A DNA stretch of 64,000 nucleotides from Mucilaginibacter yixingensis (GCF_041080815.1 NZ_CP160205.1:62001-126000); one strand, 5' to 3'. Positions 25,934 through 36,010 are shown, numbered from the stretch's first letter. Numbers and translations are program-made. The notes: a model not told the origin generated them from the letters alone.

Positions 25934-27253
25934 ATGCGTATACCCGCCATTCCCGGTTTTGATCAGCAGGCTTTAGAAAAGTATTTTAAAAATACGGGTG
26001 CGTTGTTTGTTGGGCGTGTGGGAACGCTGTTTATTAAGATGGTGGTGAACATCATCATTGCCAACTATTTCCTCACCTATAAGAACGGGGTATTATCAGG
26101 CGGTACTAATTATATCTATTTCTTCTCGGCTATAGCTGCGTTGGGATTGGATCAGTTTATTGTTAAAGAGCTGCATGCGCACCCCGATAATCGCGACCGC
26201 ATTTTGGGTACTTCATTTTTTATGAAGCTGATGGCCGGCACGGTCTGTATTCCACTTATTTGGGCAGCTTATAAGATCGAACCTATTAACGGAACGCCCT
26301 ATGCGTATGTACTTATTCTTTCATTTATCGGCGTAGTACAAGCCTTAAATGTAATTGATCCCTATTTTCAGTCGCAGGTTCAATCCAAATACATTATGCA
26401 GGTGCAGGTAGTGGGCAACCTGGCATCGGCCGTTGTTAAACTGCTGCTGGTTTGGCAAAAAATGCCGCTGGTTTGGTTTGTTTATGCCTATGCGTTTGAT
26501 TTTTTGCTGCTCTCTATCGGTTACTACTTTGTTTACCAGCGCAAGGGCCGGAGTGTGTGGCGATGGAGCTATAGCGCTCAACTAGCAAAGAAACTACTGG
26601 GGTACTCTTGGCCATTGATTATCTCGGGCATCATGATCACGCTGTATATGCGCATTGACGCCTTGATGCTGCAGAATATGGTCAGTCCGGCAGAGGCGGG
26701 TGCCTACGCCACCGTTGCCCAGTTTAGCGAGGCCTGGAACTTTATCCCAACGGTTATTGTTAGCTCACTCTTCCCGGCCATCCTGAACGCCAGAAGGGAT
26801 GACCAGCAACGTTATGAAAAGCGTACCCAGCATTTGTATGATCTGATGGTATACCTGAGCCTGCCCGTAGCATTGGTGATTACCTTTGCATCACCTTTGA
26901 TCTACAAACTATTATTCAGGCCCGAATATGCTTCGGCGGCACCGGTGCTGTCGGTCCATATCTGGTCTGGCGTGTTTGTGTTTCTGGGAGTGGCCAGCAG
27001 CCAATATCTCATTGCCGAAAATTATAATAAGCTCACCTTTATCCGCACGGGTTTTGGTGCTATAGTCAATATCCTGCTCAACCTGGTATTAATACCCAGG
27101 ATGGGAATGATGGGGGCAGCCATAGCTACATTAGTGGCTTATGCCAGCGCCACGTTTTTTATTATTTTCATCCCCAAAGTCAACAAGCAGGGGGTAATGA
27201 TGTTTAAATCATTATTCTTAATTTCACTTTTTCAAAAATTACTTAAACGTTGA
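25934..27253 (+). CDS. Polysaccharide flippase (Wzx/MATE-like, oligosaccharide flippase family)
   Basis: Inner-membrane protein of 439 residues with about 12 hydrophobic helices, predicted to move lipid-linked sugar units across the inner membrane. The opening VGTLFIKMVVNIIIANYFL and the later SPAEAGAYATVAQFSEAW are typical of the family. First gene of a three-gene cluster with a methyltransferase-like and a glycosyltransferase gene, so it likely serves a surface glycan. The frame could start at TTG 25922, but that codon lies in the promoter box. Its stop overlaps the next start (TTGA). Confidence 0.88.
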   Translation: MRIPAIPGFDQQALEKYFKNTGALFVGRVGTLFIKMVVNIIIANYFLTYKNGVLSGGTNYIYFFSAIAALGLDQFIVKELHAHPDNRDRILGTSFFMKLMAGTVCIPLIWAAYKIEPINGTPYAYVLILSFIGVVQALNVIDPYFQSQVQSKYIMQVQVVGNLASAVVKLLLVWQKMPLVWFVYAYAFDFLLLSIGYYFVYQRKGRSVWRWSYSAQLAKKLLGYSWPLIISGIMITLYMRIDALMLQNMVSPAEAGAYATVAQFSEAWNFIPTVIVSSLFPAILNARRDDQQRYEKRTQHLYDLMVYLSLPVALVITFASPLIYKLLFRPEYASAAPVLSVHIWSGVFVFLGVASSQYLIAENYNKLTFIRTGFGAIVNILLNLVLIPRMGMMGAAIATLVAYASATFFIIFIPKVNKQGVMMFKSLFLISLFQKLLKR

Positions 27254-27897
27254 GCAATCTATCTGTACTGTTGCAATTGCTGGCCAAGCCAAAAGGACTT
27301 GCGTCGCTGCTGTCGTTCCGCAAAAAAGGTTATTTAAAAGATATAGGCTGGTTCAACGCTTTTGATGAGCAGAAGCCGATAGATGCTTTTGGGCAGCCTA
27401 TCCCGTGGGTCACCTATTCGTTTATAGATTTTATAAAAGACCGGATTAAGAAAGAACATCAGGTGTTTGAGTTTGGCTCTGGTAACTCCACCTACTTTTA
27501 TGCCAAGTATGCAGGCAATGTAGTGTCTGTTGAGCACGATGCGGCCTGGTATAAAAAAATACAGGGCAGCAAACCGGCCAACTCAGAAATGATTTATTGC
27601 GAGCTGCAAAAAGACGGCGATTATTGCCGTATGCCCATCGCTCTCAATAAAAAGTTTGATATTATTATTGTTGACGGCCGAGACCGCGTAAACTGCTGCA
27701 TACAGGCCGTTGAGGCACTTACCCCCGGTGGCGTAGTGGTGCTGGACGATTCTGAACGTGAGTTTTATGCCGAAGGCGTGGAGTTTTTGAAGAAAGCCGG
27801 TTTTAAACAATTATCGTTCAGCGGCATCTCACCGGGTTTGTTCTATCTCAAAGCTACCTCTGTGTTTTATAAGGCTGATAACTGCCTGGATATTTAA
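27250..27897 (+). CDS. Class I SAM-dependent methyltransferase-like protein
   Basis: Cytoplasmic protein of 215 residues. The SAM-binding loop is VFEFGSGNST (72-81), followed by an acidic strand end VSVEHD and, later, KFDIIIVDGRDR and GGVVVLDDSE, a full Rossmann set. It starts with TTG overlapping the flippase stop (TTGA), a coupling arrangement; no ATG exists before the SAM loop. It probably modifies a sugar or glycan intermediate, by context only. Confidence 0.78.
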   Translation: MSNLSVLLQLLAKPKGLASLLSFRKKGYLKDIGWFNAFDEQKPIDAFGQPIPWVTYSFIDFIKDRIKKEHQVFEFGSGNSTYFYAKYAGNVVSVEHDAAWYKKIQGSKPANSEMIYCELQKDGDYCRMPIALNKKFDIIIVDGRDRVNCCIQAVEALTPGGVVVLDDSEREFYAEGVEFLKKAGFKQLSFSGISPGLFYLKATSVFYKADNCLDI

Positions 27898-27915
27898 ACT
27901 TTATTATTCTCCCCA

Positions 27916-28818
27916 GTGCAAAAGCTTGCCCCGATAGCGCTTTTTGTTTACAACCGGCCAGATCATACCCGCCGCACTATTGCCGCATTACAGAAAAATG
28001 TGCTGGCCGATGAGTCGCGCTTGTTCATTTTTAGTGATGCCGCTAAAACCGATGCCGACAAGGCCAAGGTAGAGGAGGTGCGTAATGTGATTGCCGGCGT
28101 AACCGGGTTTAAATCGGTAAAAGTAGTGGCGCGTGAGCAAAATATGGGACTGGCTAACTCCATCATCAGCGGGGTAAGTCAACTGGTGAATGAGTACGGA
28201 ACGGTAATCGTTTTTGAAGACGATCTGCTGTCCTCACCCTACACCCTTCAATATTTCAATGAGTCGCTAGCACGGTATGAGCAGCAGGAGCAGATAATGC
28301 ACATAGGTGCCTACATGTTTAACCTGAAAAATCAGCAGTTGCCCGAGACTTTCTTTTGGCGAGCCGCTACCAGCTGGGGCTGGGCTACCTGGGGCCGAGC
28401 CTGGAAACACTTTGAGCCAGATGTTGACAAGCTGATGGCGCAGTTTGACAAAGAGAAGATCAGTCAATTCTCTATTGAGGGCACCATGAATTTTTGGAAA
28501 CAGATGCAGGATTTCAAGGCCGGTAAGAATAACTCGTGGGCCATCCGCTGGTATGCGTCGGTGTTTCTGCGCGGCGGCCTCACACTTAATCCTGCGCAAT
28601 CGCTGGTGCATAATACCGGTAACGATGGTTCGGGTACCCACTCAAATGATGAGCCGATGTATGGCGTAAAAATAGCCCAGCAGCCGGTAAAGTATTTCCC
28701 TGATGAACTAGCCGAAAACCAGCAGGCCTATGATGCCATTAAAGCTTTCCTTAAAAACAGGAAGGGATCGTTGTGGCAAAGGGCTGTGCGGTTTGTAAAG
28801 CAAAAAATAAAGGGCTAA
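27916..28818 (+). CDS. Family 2-like glycosyltransferase
   Basis: Cytoplasmic protein of 300 residues with a GT-A fold: PIALFVYNRPDHTRRTIAAL at the start, Glu101-Asp-Asp103 (VFEDDLL) as the metal/nucleotide-sugar motif, and a WATWGRAWKHF block that is common in sugar transferases of O-antigen clusters. A basic amphipathic tail may contact membrane. It starts with GTG 18 nt after the methyltransferase gene, so it belongs to the same operon, and ends inside a terminator stem. Confidence 0.85.
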   Translation: MQKLAPIALFVYNRPDHTRRTIAALQKNVLADESRLFIFSDAAKTDADKAKVEEVRNVIAGVTGFKSVKVVAREQNMGLANSIISGVSQLVNEYGTVIVFEDDLLSSPYTLQYFNESLARYEQQEQIMHIGAYMFNLKNQQLPETFFWRAATSWGWATWGRAWKHFEPDVDKLMAQFDKEKISQFSIEGTMNFWKQMQDFKAGKNNSWAIRWYASVFLRGGLTLNPAQSLVHNTGNDGSGTHSNDEPMYGVKIAQQPVKYFPDELAENQQAYDAIKAFLKNRKGSLWQRAVRFVKQKIKG

Positions 28819-28848
28819 CTTTTTATAAAAGTAAGTTAGCCCTTCTTG
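28810..28848. terminator. Bidirectional terminator overlapping the glycosyltransferase stop codon
   Basis: Perfect 12-bp stem (28810-28821 with 28833-28844). A modest T-rich run follows on the plus strand. It separates the glycosyltransferase from a convergent gene only 30 nt away. Confidence 0.75.
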
Positions 28849-29406
28849 TTATTTACCTGCTTCAACCAGTTCGATTTGTTTCTTCAATATATCGGAACTT
28901 TTAGGTTTAATGTCACAATCAAAATTTCCAGTTGTGGTTTCAACTCTTAAAAAGGTAACCGTGTTGGCTTTTATTTTCTCTATATCCTCCCGTGATAAAT
29001 CGTACAGACCGAATGCGCTGCCAGTTGTAATCACCATATCGCCAGCTAGGCCAACCCGTGGGTTACCAAAATCTAGTGTAGATGATGTTAATGTGATTAT
29101 TGAGTTATCACTTAGTTTTAGATAAGCCTTACCGCCTTTTACAATCGAGTAGACTGCTCTTTGGTTTACTGTTTGGACATTTAGGATTAGAACAACAGCT
29201 TCTTCCTTTCCTGTTTTGATTTTTTCAACCACACTAAGCACGCCCTCTCCTTGCCCGGTTAAATAATTACCATGCATGTAGATTTTTTCTTTCGAAGTAG
29301 CCCATGTCGTGTCACTTGTTATTTTATCTACACTCGGCTTAAGCAGCTTTTGTGCGGACGCAAATAAAGGGAGAATTAAGAGGGTAGAAATTAAGATTTT
29401 TTTCAT
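28849..29406 (-). CDS. Exported protein of unknown function
   Basis: Protein of 185 residues with a clear signal peptide (MKKILISTLLILPLFASAQ). The mature part looks beta-rich (alternating hydrophobic strands such as AVVLILNVQT and KAYLKLSDNSIITL), with one internal Cys, and ends in a charged helix. I do not recognise a family. No partner gene is obvious: the thioesterase upstream is 80 nt away on the same strand. Confidence 0.65.
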   Translation of the reverse strand: MKKILISTLLILPLFASAQKLLKPSVDKITSDTTWATSKEKIYMHGNYLTGQGEGVLSVVEKIKTGKEEAVVLILNVQTVNQRAVYSIVKGGKAYLKLSDNSIITLTSSTLDFGNPRVGLAGDMVITTGSAFGLYDLSREDIEKIKANTVTFLRVETTTGNFDCDIKPKSSDILKKQIELVEAGK

Positions 29407-29486
29407 TTTAAAGATTAAGGTTATGTTGATAATATATTAGATTTTGCAAGGTTATTCACTTTTGGAAAGAGCGGCTATAGAGGTTA

Positions 29487-29879
29487 TCAATCCTCGCGTA
29501 GGCGCTCATCGGTATAGAAAATCTCAGTTTTGCCGTGTGGAGTAGGGCGGCCTTCGGCGTCGACAGCAACAAATACAATTTTATCTATCGTAAGGATTAC
29601 TTTTTGGGTAATCTTATTGCGTACCTGGCATGCCAGCGTTAGCGAGGTACGGCCAAAATGTGTGGCCTTAATGCCCAGTTCAATAATGTCACCCTGTTTG
29701 GCCGAGCTGATAAAGTTAATCTCAGACATATACTTGGTCACACAACCATTGGTGCCCAGTTGGATGATGGTATAAATGGCAGCTTCCTCATCAATCCAGC
29801 TCAATAAACTGCCGCCAAATAAAGTGCCGTGAGCGTTCAGGTCTTCGGGTTTTACCCATTTGCGTGTGTAGAAATTCAT
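29487..29879 (-). CDS. Acyl-CoA thioesterase (hotdog fold)
   Basis: Cytoplasmic enzyme of 130 residues hydrolysing acyl-CoA thioesters. It opens with VKPEDLNAHGTLFGGSLLSWIDEEAA, which contains the catalytic Asn-x-x-Gly and the Asp in the central helix, and continues with the usual five-strand pattern. Length and motifs match the YciA/cytosolic acyl-CoA hydrolase group. Chain-length preference cannot be read from sequence. Confidence 0.92.
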   Translation of the reverse strand: MNFYTRKWVKPEDLNAHGTLFGGSLLSWIDEEAAIYTIIQLGTNGCVTKYMSEINFISSAKQGDIIELGIKATHFGRTSLTLACQVRNKITQKVILTIDKIVFVAVDAEGRPTPHGKTEIFYTDERLRED

Positions 29880-30069
29880 TCAGATTACAAAAAGTAGAAA
29901 TAATGCCGGCGTTGACTTGTTTTTTAAAATGATGAAGGTAGATAAAAGAGTTGAAAAGGTACCTGTAAAAATGATACTCATTGTGCTTGGATATTGGCAA
30001 GAATGCTATAATATTTGTGTCGATATGCCGCTTAATGTGGTACAAGCAATTCAATAACTATTTAACCTT

Positions 30070-31224
30070 ATGTCGCAATACCCCGCTAAACTCAGAACTA
30101 TCTTTCTCCCCTTTCTTATAATTTCGGTTTTTATCATCTGTATCTATACTTTTTTAAACTGGCTGCTGCTGATTAAATATCAAGCTTTTGTTATTGATGA
30201 AACCATTGTGCAGTTTTTTATCCCGATGGTATTGCCATGGATTCCGTTGCTGATATGGATGAGGCCGAGACTAAAACTGTTGAAATTGGACGTAAGTCGT
30301 GGTCGAAATCCCGTAGCGGGGCTTCTGATGCTACTTTGGATTATTATTGCTCTGCCCATGGCGTTTGCGCAGCGTTATATGGTTACTGCTACCGGTAAGT
30401 TGACACAATTGGATGCAATGAGCCAGATTGCCACAAAGCCACCCACTAAGTATTATAAGGTAAAAAACTTTTATGCCGATAAAATATATACCCACGCCAG
30501 GTCGATATTTAATGTAAGTGGAAAATATAATCGTGATTATGATATCACAATTTATTTAGCGGTACCCATTTTTGATCACAAAATCGAGCCCGATTCGGTA
30601 TGGCGGCTTAAGGTGTCTGCTGCGGTCAGGCCATTATTTGTAGTTAACGGCGTAATTGTGCCCGATAGTCTTCTTTCACGTATTGACAAAAAACACGTTG
30701 ATAGAATTACGATAATCAAAAACAGATCTGCAGCCATTGAGCTTTATGGGCAGCAGGCAAAGAATGGTGTGGTAATGATTACCACCAAGGGGCTAAACAG
30801 GGATCTAAAACCGACAGACCCACCACCAGCTATTAAATGGCCAATTGCCTGGATGGGGTTTAAATACCAGGAAACCATCAAAAATAGCCGAAGTCAGCAG
30901 GATAAGGATCAAGAATATCGGCGTTTTTTTAAAGAATGTCTTGCCCAATTTAATGCATCAAATATCAATGACTTTGAGTATTTAGACAGGGTGGGATATA
31001 ATGAAGACCGCCGCAGACTTATAGACGCTGTTAATAATGACGAACATTATAGCCTCAATGGAGCAATTGTACTCTTGCCGGTTAATGCTCCGTTTGAAAG
31101 CAGAAATGGCTCTACACTCAGTTGGGCGGTCGCTTCATTTACCATAGGATCAATAGCTTTTATGGTTTTATTGTCTTTTATAAAACTTAAGGAGCAAGAG
31201 AAGGACATCTCTTTTTGTAAATAA
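30070..31224 (+). CDS. Inner-membrane protein carrying a TonB-plug-like motif
   Basis: Protein of 384 residues with three N-terminal membrane helices (about 10-34, 48-65, 82-100), a soluble domain, and a fourth helix near 345-367. Residues 188-240 copy the plug hallmark of SusC-like receptors: PLFVVNGV, then DRITIIKNRSAAIELYG and NGVVMITTKG. No beta-barrel, no cleavable signal and no M56 protease motif is present. Some Bacteroidota M56/BlaR-like sensors carry such a plug remnant, which suggests a signalling or interaction role, but the function is unknown. It is followed by the ribosomal promoter. Confidence 0.7.
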   Translation: MSQYPAKLRTIFLPFLIISVFIICIYTFLNWLLLIKYQAFVIDETIVQFFIPMVLPWIPLLIWMRPRLKLLKLDVSRGRNPVAGLLMLLWIIIALPMAFAQRYMVTATGKLTQLDAMSQIATKPPTKYYKVKNFYADKIYTHARSIFNVSGKYNRDYDITIYLAVPIFDHKIEPDSVWRLKVSAAVRPLFVVNGVIVPDSLLSRIDKKHVDRITIIKNRSAAIELYGQQAKNGVVMITTKGLNRDLKPTDPPPAIKWPIAWMGFKYQETIKNSRSQQDKDQEYRRFFKECLAQFNASNINDFEYLDRVGYNEDRRRLIDAVNNDEHYSLNGAIVLLPVNAPFESRNGSTLSWAVASFTIGSIAFMVLLSFIKLKEQEKDISFCK

Positions 31225-31369
31225 TTGATTGCCAGCCAAAAGTTTGCTTTTTGGCTGGTTTTCCTCATTTTCTGCGTTTAAACGGTCTTCTCTGTCACCA
31301 ACACTGCACTTAACGCACGCAACTGCCTGAAACACACTAAAATTTATCGTAAAAATAATTCCGTAACTA

Positions 31370-31400
31370 TTTGAGAGTTAATCTAAAATTTCTATCTTTG
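31370..31400 (+). promoter_or_regulatory. Promoter of the ribosomal protein supercluster
   Basis: TTTG at 31370-31373 and TATCTTTG at 31393-31400, separated by 19 bases: a full Bacteroidota -33/-7 pair. The predicted leader (about 70 nt) contains a small GTCCCTTTCGAGGGA hairpin and a CGAAGCCCTACTGCTTCG hairpin before rplC. Confidence 0.85.
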
Positions 31401-31474
31401 CCGTCCCTTTCGAGGGAATAACGTGCCTTGAACGAAGCCCTACTGCTTCGATGGGCAAAAAACAAAAAAATAAA

Positions 31475-32092
31475 ATGTCAGGAATTATTGGTAAAAAAGT
31501 AGGAATGACCAGTATTTTCGATGCGGCGGGAAAAAACATCCCATGTACCGTAATCGAAGCTGGGCCTTGTGTGGTAACACAAGTTAAGTCTGTAGAAACA
31601 GACGGCTACGCTGCTATCCAGTTAGCGTATGACGAGGCAAAGGAAAAAAACACTACTGCTCCTTTAAAAGGCCATTTCGAGAAAGCCGGCACTACCCCAA
31701 AACGTAAGCTGGTTGAATTCAAAACATTCGAGGACGAAAAATCATTGGGCGACACCGTTACTGTCGAGATTTTCGCTGTGGGTGATTTTGTTGATGTGGC
31801 CGGTACCTCAAAAGGTAAAGGTTTCCAGGGTGTGGTAAAACGTCACGGTTTTGGCGGTGTGGGTATGCAAACTCACGGTCAGCATAACCGTCTGCGTGCG
31901 CCAGGTTCTTTGGGTGCATCGTCATGGCCATCTCGCGTATTTAAAGGCATGCGCATGGCCGGTCAAACAGGTAACGTTCGCGTTAAAGTTCAGAACCTTG
32001 AAGTTGTTAAGGTTTTCACTGAGCAAAACCTGTTAGTAGTTAAAGGCTCTATCCCAGGAGCTAAGGGTTCATTTGTAATCGTTGACAAATAA
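31475..32092 (+). CDS. rplC: 50S ribosomal protein L3
   Basis: Early-assembly 23S rRNA-binding protein, 205 residues (E. coli 209). [16 protein letters not shown] is the typical start, so the upstream in-frame ATG at 31451 is not used. The [15 protein letters not shown] and [23 protein letters not shown] blocks are conserved. First gene of the cluster; rpsJ, normally just upstream, is not here. Confidence 0.98.
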   Translation: MSGIIGKKVGMTSIFDAAGKNIPCTVIEAGPCVVTQVKSVETDGYAAIQLAYDEAKEKNTTAPLKGHFEKAGTTPKRKLVEFKTFEDEKSLGDTVTVEIFAVGDFVDVAGTSKGKGFQGVVKRHGFGGVGMQTHGQHNRLRAPGSLGASSWPSRVFKGMRMAGQTGNVRVKVQNLEVVKVFTEQNLLVVKGSIPGAKGSFVIVDK

Positions 32093-32093
32093 G

Positions 32094-32723
32094 ATGGAAG
32101 TAAAAGTTTTAAATGTTTCAGGTAAAGAAACAGGTGCCAAGGTGCAACTTCCTGACGCGATTTTCGGTATTGAGCCAAATGATCATGCTATCTACCTGGA
32201 TGTTAAGCAATTCTTAGCAAACCAGCGTCAAGGTACGCATAAAGCTAAACAGCGTAATGAAATTGCTGGTTCTACCCGCAAATTATACAAACAAAAAGGT
32301 ACAGGCGGTGCACGTGCCGGTAACATCAAATCACCTCTGTTTAACGGTGGTGGTCGCGTGTTCGGTCCGCAGCCTCGCGATTACAGCTTCAAACTGAACA
32401 AAAAGTTAAAATCACTGGCTCGTAAGTCAGCTTTAACTTATAAAGCTCAGGAAAGCAATGTAGTGGTTATTGAAGATTTCAGCTTTGATGCTGTAAAAAC
32501 CAAAAGCTACGCAAAGCTGATTGCTGACCTTAACGTAGCAGACGTAAAGACTTTATTAGTATTACCTGCTGCTAATAACAATGTTTATTTATCAAGCAGA
32601 AACCTGAAAAAGGCTAAAGTAGTAACTGCCGATCAGCTGAACACTTATGATGTGTTAAACGCTGGCAAACTGCTGTTAACCACTGGTGCTGTTAAAACCC
32701 TGGAGGAGGCATTTGCTAAGTAA
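32094..32723 (+). CDS. rplD: 50S ribosomal protein L4
   Basis: Binds 23S rRNA and lines the exit tunnel; 209 residues (E. coli 201). The tunnel-loop block [18 protein letters not shown] and the [16 protein letters not shown] segment are present. The ATG one base after the L3 stop fits the conserved start better than the one overlapping L3. Confidence 0.98.
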   Translation: MEVKVLNVSGKETGAKVQLPDAIFGIEPNDHAIYLDVKQFLANQRQGTHKAKQRNEIAGSTRKLYKQKGTGGARAGNIKSPLFNGGGRVFGPQPRDYSFKLNKKLKSLARKSALTYKAQESNVVVIEDFSFDAVKTKSYAKLIADLNVADVKTLLVLPAANNNVYLSSRNLKKAKVVTADQLNTYDVLNAGKLLLTTGAVKTLEEAFAK

Positions 32724-32725
32724 TT

Positions 32726-33016
32726 ATGGAAGTTTTAAAGAAACCTTTACTTACAGAAAAAGTAGCTCAGCTTACTGAGAAACTGAATCGCTTTGTTTTC
32801 AAGGTTGATCACAGAGCCAACAAAATTCAGATCAAAGCAGCTATTGAAGACATGTATGGCGTAACCGTAGTAGCGGTTAACACCATGAAATATTCTGGAA
32901 AATTGAAATCGCGCTCAACCAAAGCTGGTGTTGTAAGCGGCCGTGCGGCTACCTACAAAAAAGCGGTTATCACTTTGAAGGATGGTGAAACAATAGATTT
33001 TTATAACACTTTATAA
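32726..33016 (+). CDS. rplW: 50S ribosomal protein L23
   Basis: Exit-tunnel rim protein, 96 residues, binding site for trigger factor and SRP. KPLLTEKVAQLTEK at the start and the flexible basic loop GKLKSRSTKAG are typical. Two bases after rplD. Confidence 0.98.
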   Translation: MEVLKKPLLTEKVAQLTEKLNRFVFKVDHRANKIQIKAAIEDMYGVTVVAVNTMKYSGKLKSRSTKAGVVSGRAATYKKAVITLKDGETIDFYNTL

Positions 33017-33025
33017 AAACAGGAG

Positions 33026-33853
33026 ATGGCAGTTAAAAGATTTAAACCGGTAACCCCGGGTACTCGCTTCAGAGTGGGTGCTGATAACTCTGACATTACT
33101 ACCAACGTACCTGAAAAGTCGTTAGTAGTATCTGTAAACACACGGTCAGGCGGTCGTAACCATAGTGGTAAAATGACCATGCGCTACTTAGGTGGTGGCC
33201 ATAAACAAGCCTACCGTTTGATCGATTTCAAACGTAATAAATTCGATATTCCTGCAAAAGTTGCAACTATCGAGTATGACCCTAACAGGTCTGCACGCAT
33301 TGCACTGCTGCACTTTGTAGATGGCGAGAAAAGATATATGATCGCGCCTGCAGGTTTAAAAGTTGGAATGACAGTGGTATCAGGCGAAAGCGTGGCACCA
33401 GAAATTGGCAACACTTTACCATTAAAGAACATCCCTCTGGGTTCATTAATTCACGCAATTGAATTGAAGCCAGGTCAGGGTGCGATCCTTGCCCGCTCTG
33501 CAGGTACTTATGCGCAGCTTGCTGCACGTGATGGTAAATACGCGGTTGTTAAATTGCCTTCAGGCGAAACCCGCATGATCCTTTTAACTTGTTTAGCTAC
33601 CATCGGTATCGTTTCTAACGCCGAGAAAGCTAACGAAGTGTTAGGTAAAGCAGGTAGAAACCGTTGGTTAGGTCGTCGTCCTCGCGTTCGTGGTGTAGCA
33701 ATGAACCCGGTAGATCACCCTATGGGTGGTGGCGAAGGCCGTGCATCAGGTGGTCACCCACGCTCACGCAAAGGCTTACTGGCCAAAGGTTACAAAACCC
33801 GCGACAAGAAGAAATCATCTGATCGTTACATCATTGAAAGAAGGAAGAAATAA
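33026..33853 (+). CDS. rplB: 50S ribosomal protein L2
   Basis: Peptidyl-transferase-centre protein of 275 residues (E. coli 273). The [18 protein letters not shown] block with its essential His is intact. A GGAG stretch directly precedes the ATG. Its stop shares one base with the rpsS start (TAATG). Confidence 0.98.
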   Translation: MAVKRFKPVTPGTRFRVGADNSDITTNVPEKSLVVSVNTRSGGRNHSGKMTMRYLGGGHKQAYRLIDFKRNKFDIPAKVATIEYDPNRSARIALLHFVDGEKRYMIAPAGLKVGMTVVSGESVAPEIGNTLPLKNIPLGSLIHAIELKPGQGAILARSAGTYAQLAARDGKYAVVKLPSGETRMILLTCLATIGIVSNAEKANEVLGKAGRNRWLGRRPRVRGVAMNPVDHPMGGGEGRASGGHPRSRKGLLAKGYKTRDKKKSSDRYIIERRKK

Positions 33854-34119
33854 TGGCTCGTTCAATTAAAAAAGGACCGTATATCGATCATAACCTGGAC
33901 AAGAAAGTTTTGGTTCTGAACGAAACCAACAAAAAATCGGTAGTAAAAACATGGTCACGCCGTTCCATGATCTCTCCAGATTTCGTTGGTCATACATTTG
34001 CAGTACACAACGGTAACAAATTTATCCCTGTGTACGTAACCGAAAACATGGTAGGACACAAGTTAGGCGAGTTTGCGCCAACCCGTACTTTCCGTGGTCA
34101 CGCAGAAAAGAAAAAATAA
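33853..34119 (+). CDS. rpsS: 30S ribosomal protein S19
   Basis: 30S head protein of 88 residues contacting S13 and 16S r[18 protein letters not shown] start and [21 protein letters not shown] block are diagnostic. Overlaps rplB by one base. Confidence 0.98.
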   Translation: MARSIKKGPYIDHNLDKKVLVLNETNKKSVVKTWSRRSMISPDFVGHTFAVHNGNKFIPVYVTENMVGHKLGEFAPTRTFRGHAEKKK

Positions 34120-34122
34120 GCA

Positions 34123-34551
34123 ATGGAAGCAACACAAAAAGTTAAAAAATCTGTGCTGGTAAAGCAACAGAAAGAAGAAGCGAAAGCCCAACAAGGTGGC
34201 CCTGCTGTTGCCAAGTTGAACGATTGTCCAACCTCTCCGCGCAAAATGCGTTTAGTGGTTGATCTGATCCGTGGCAAAGAGGTTTTTGCAGCATTAAGCA
34301 TCTTAAAATTCACCAACAAAGAAGCCGCAATTCGCGTTGAGAAACTGCTCCTGTCGGCTATCAATAACTGGGAAGCTAAAAACGAAGGTAAACGTGCCGA
34401 AGAAAACGGCCTTTTTGTAAAGGAAGTTTCTGTAGCAGGTGGTCGTCAGTTGAAAAGACTGCGTCCGGCTCCACAAGGCCGCGGTTACCGTATCCGTAAA
34501 CGCTCAAACCACGTAACACTTGTTGTGGATACTAAAAACGTTAACAATTAA
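34123..34551 (+). CDS. rplV: 50S ribosomal protein L22
   Basis: Exit-tunnel protein of 142 residues, longer than E. coli L22 (110) because of a Lys/Gln-rich N-terminal extension of about 25 residues before the conserved [19 protein letters not shown]. The beta-hairpin tip ([20 protein letters not shown]) is intact. Confidence 0.97.
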   Translation: MEATQKVKKSVLVKQQKEEAKAQQGGPAVAKLNDCPTSPRKMRLVVDLIRGKEVFAALSILKFTNKEAAIRVEKLLLSAINNWEAKNEGKRAEENGLFVKEVSVAGGRQLKRLRPAPQGRGYRIRKRSNHVTLVVDTKNVNN

Positions 34552-34557
34552 TTTGAA

Positions 34558-35403
34558 ATGGGACAGAAAGCACATCCAATAGGTAACAGGTTAGGCATCA
34601 TCAGAGGCTGGGATTCTAACTGGTTCGGTGGTAACAACTACTCCGACAAATTAGTTGAAGACGAGAAAATCCGCAAATATATTGCCGCCCGTATTTCTAA
34701 AGGTGGCGTATCTAAAGTGGTTATCGAGCGTACTTTGAAACGCATCACTATCACCATTCACACTGCACGTCCGGGTATCGTTATCGGTAAAGGCGGTCAG
34801 GAAGTTGACAAGATCAAAGAAGAGCTGAAAAAGCTTACTAAGAAAGATGTTCAGATCAACATCTTCGAGATCAAGCGTCCTGAACTGGATGCACAACTGG
34901 TGGCTGAAAGTATTGCAAAACAATTGGAAGCACGTATCTCTTTCCGCCGCGCAATGAAAACCACTATCGCATCAACTATGCGTATGGGTGCCGAAGGTAT
35001 TAAAGTGATGACTTCTGGTCGTTTGGGCGGCGCCGAGATGGCACGTACCGAGCAGTACAAAGAAGGCCGTATTCCACTGCACACTTTCCGTGCCGATATT
35101 GACTACGCTTTGGGCGAAGCTTTAACCACCTATGGTAAAATTGGTGTTAAAGTATGGATCTGTAAAGGCGAAGTTTACGGTAAACGTGATTTATCACCAA
35201 ACATTGGTCAAACCAGCAGCGCAAGCGGTAAAGGTGGTCGCCCAGAAGGCGCAGCCGGTTTCGGTGAGCGTGGCGACCGCGGCGACCGTCGTGGTGGTAA
35301 CGACCGCAGAGGTGGTAACAACGATCGCAGAGGCGGTGGCAACAATCGTGGCGGTAACAACCGTGGCGGTGGCCAGAACCGTGGTGGTCAAGGTAGAAGA
35401 TAA
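34558..35403 (+). CDS. rpsC: 30S ribosomal protein S3 with RGG-rich tail
   Basis: mRNA-entry protein of 281 residues (E. coli 233). The KH domain motif [16 protein letters not shown] and the C-terminal [22 protein letters not shown] block are normal. About 55 extra C-terminal residues are almost only Gly, Arg, Asn, Asp and Gln in RGG/RRGG repeats, an RNA-binding type of low-complexity tail. Confidence 0.98.
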   Translation: MGQKAHPIGNRLGIIRGWDSNWFGGNNYSDKLVEDEKIRKYIAARISKGGVSKVVIERTLKRITITIHTARPGIVIGKGGQEVDKIKEELKKLTKKDVQINIFEIKRPELDAQLVAESIAKQLEARISFRRAMKTTIASTMRMGAEGIKVMTSGRLGGAEMARTEQYKEGRIPLHTFRADIDYALGEALTTYGKIGVKVWICKGEVYGKRDLSPNIGQTSSASGKGGRPEGAAGFGERGDRGDRRGGNDRRGGNNDRRGGGNNRGGNNRGGGQNRGGQGRR

Positions 35404-35447
35404 TCAAAGTCGAGACAGACATCGTTTATATTTAAAAGCTTAAAACA

Positions 35448-35870
35448 ATGCTACAGCCAAAAAGAACGAAGTTCAGAAAGATGCAAAAAGGCCGCATGAA
35501 GGGTAATGCCTCTCGCGGTGCAGAACTGTCTTTCGGTTCATTCGGTATAAAATCACTCGAAGCGGCCTGGATTACCAGCCGTCAGATCGAGGCTGCACGT
35601 ATCGCTGTAACACGTTTCATGAAACGTGAAGGCCAGGTGTGGATCAGGATTTTCCCTGACAAGCCAGTAACTAAAAAACCGGCCGAGGTACGTATGGGTA
35701 AAGGTAAAGGTGCCCCAGAATACTGGGTTGCAGTAGTGCGTCCGGGACGTATCATCTTCGAAGCCGAAGGTGTGCCAATGGAAGTTGCTAAGGAAGCCCT
35801 GCGCCTTGCTGCCCAGAAGTTACCGGTACAAACCAAATTTGTAGTTCGCAGAGACTACGCAGAAGCATAA
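35448..35870 (+). CDS. rplP: 50S ribosomal protein L16
   Basis: A-site/central protuberance protein of 140 residues (E. coli 136). [19 protein letters not shown] start and [19 protein letters not shown] block are diagnostic. A 140-nt spacer with a hairpin follows, the first large gap in the cluster. Confidence 0.98.
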   Translation: MLQPKRTKFRKMQKGRMKGNASRGAELSFGSFGIKSLEAAWITSRQIEAARIAVTRFMKREGQVWIRIFPDKPVTKKPAEVRMGKGKGAPEYWVAVVRPGRIIFEAEGVPMEVAKEALRLAAQKLPVQTKFVVRRDYAEA

Positions 35871-35941
35871 CGAACCCTGGTAGCTACAGGTGGTAAACAA
35901 TATAAAAAGTGATTGAATACCTGTAGTGTTCAATAAACATT

Positions 35942-35990
35942 GTAAGTTGTAAAGTTGTGAGTTTAAGTAAGCTTACAACTCACAACTTAC
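35942..35990 (+). other. Hairpin in the rplP-rpmC spacer
   Basis: Perfect 12-bp stem (35952-35963 with 35977-35988), with further competing pairings between GTAAGTTGT (35942) and ACAACTTAC (35982). No T-tract, so processing site, attenuator or dispersed repeat are all possible. Confidence 0.5.
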
Positions 35991-36010
35991 AGCATACAAC
36001 AAGTTAAAAA

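Noticed and set aside
29791..30054. 87-codon minus-strand ORF upstream of the thioesterase
   Set aside because: Overlaps the thioesterase start in another frame and has no domain or coding-like pattern.
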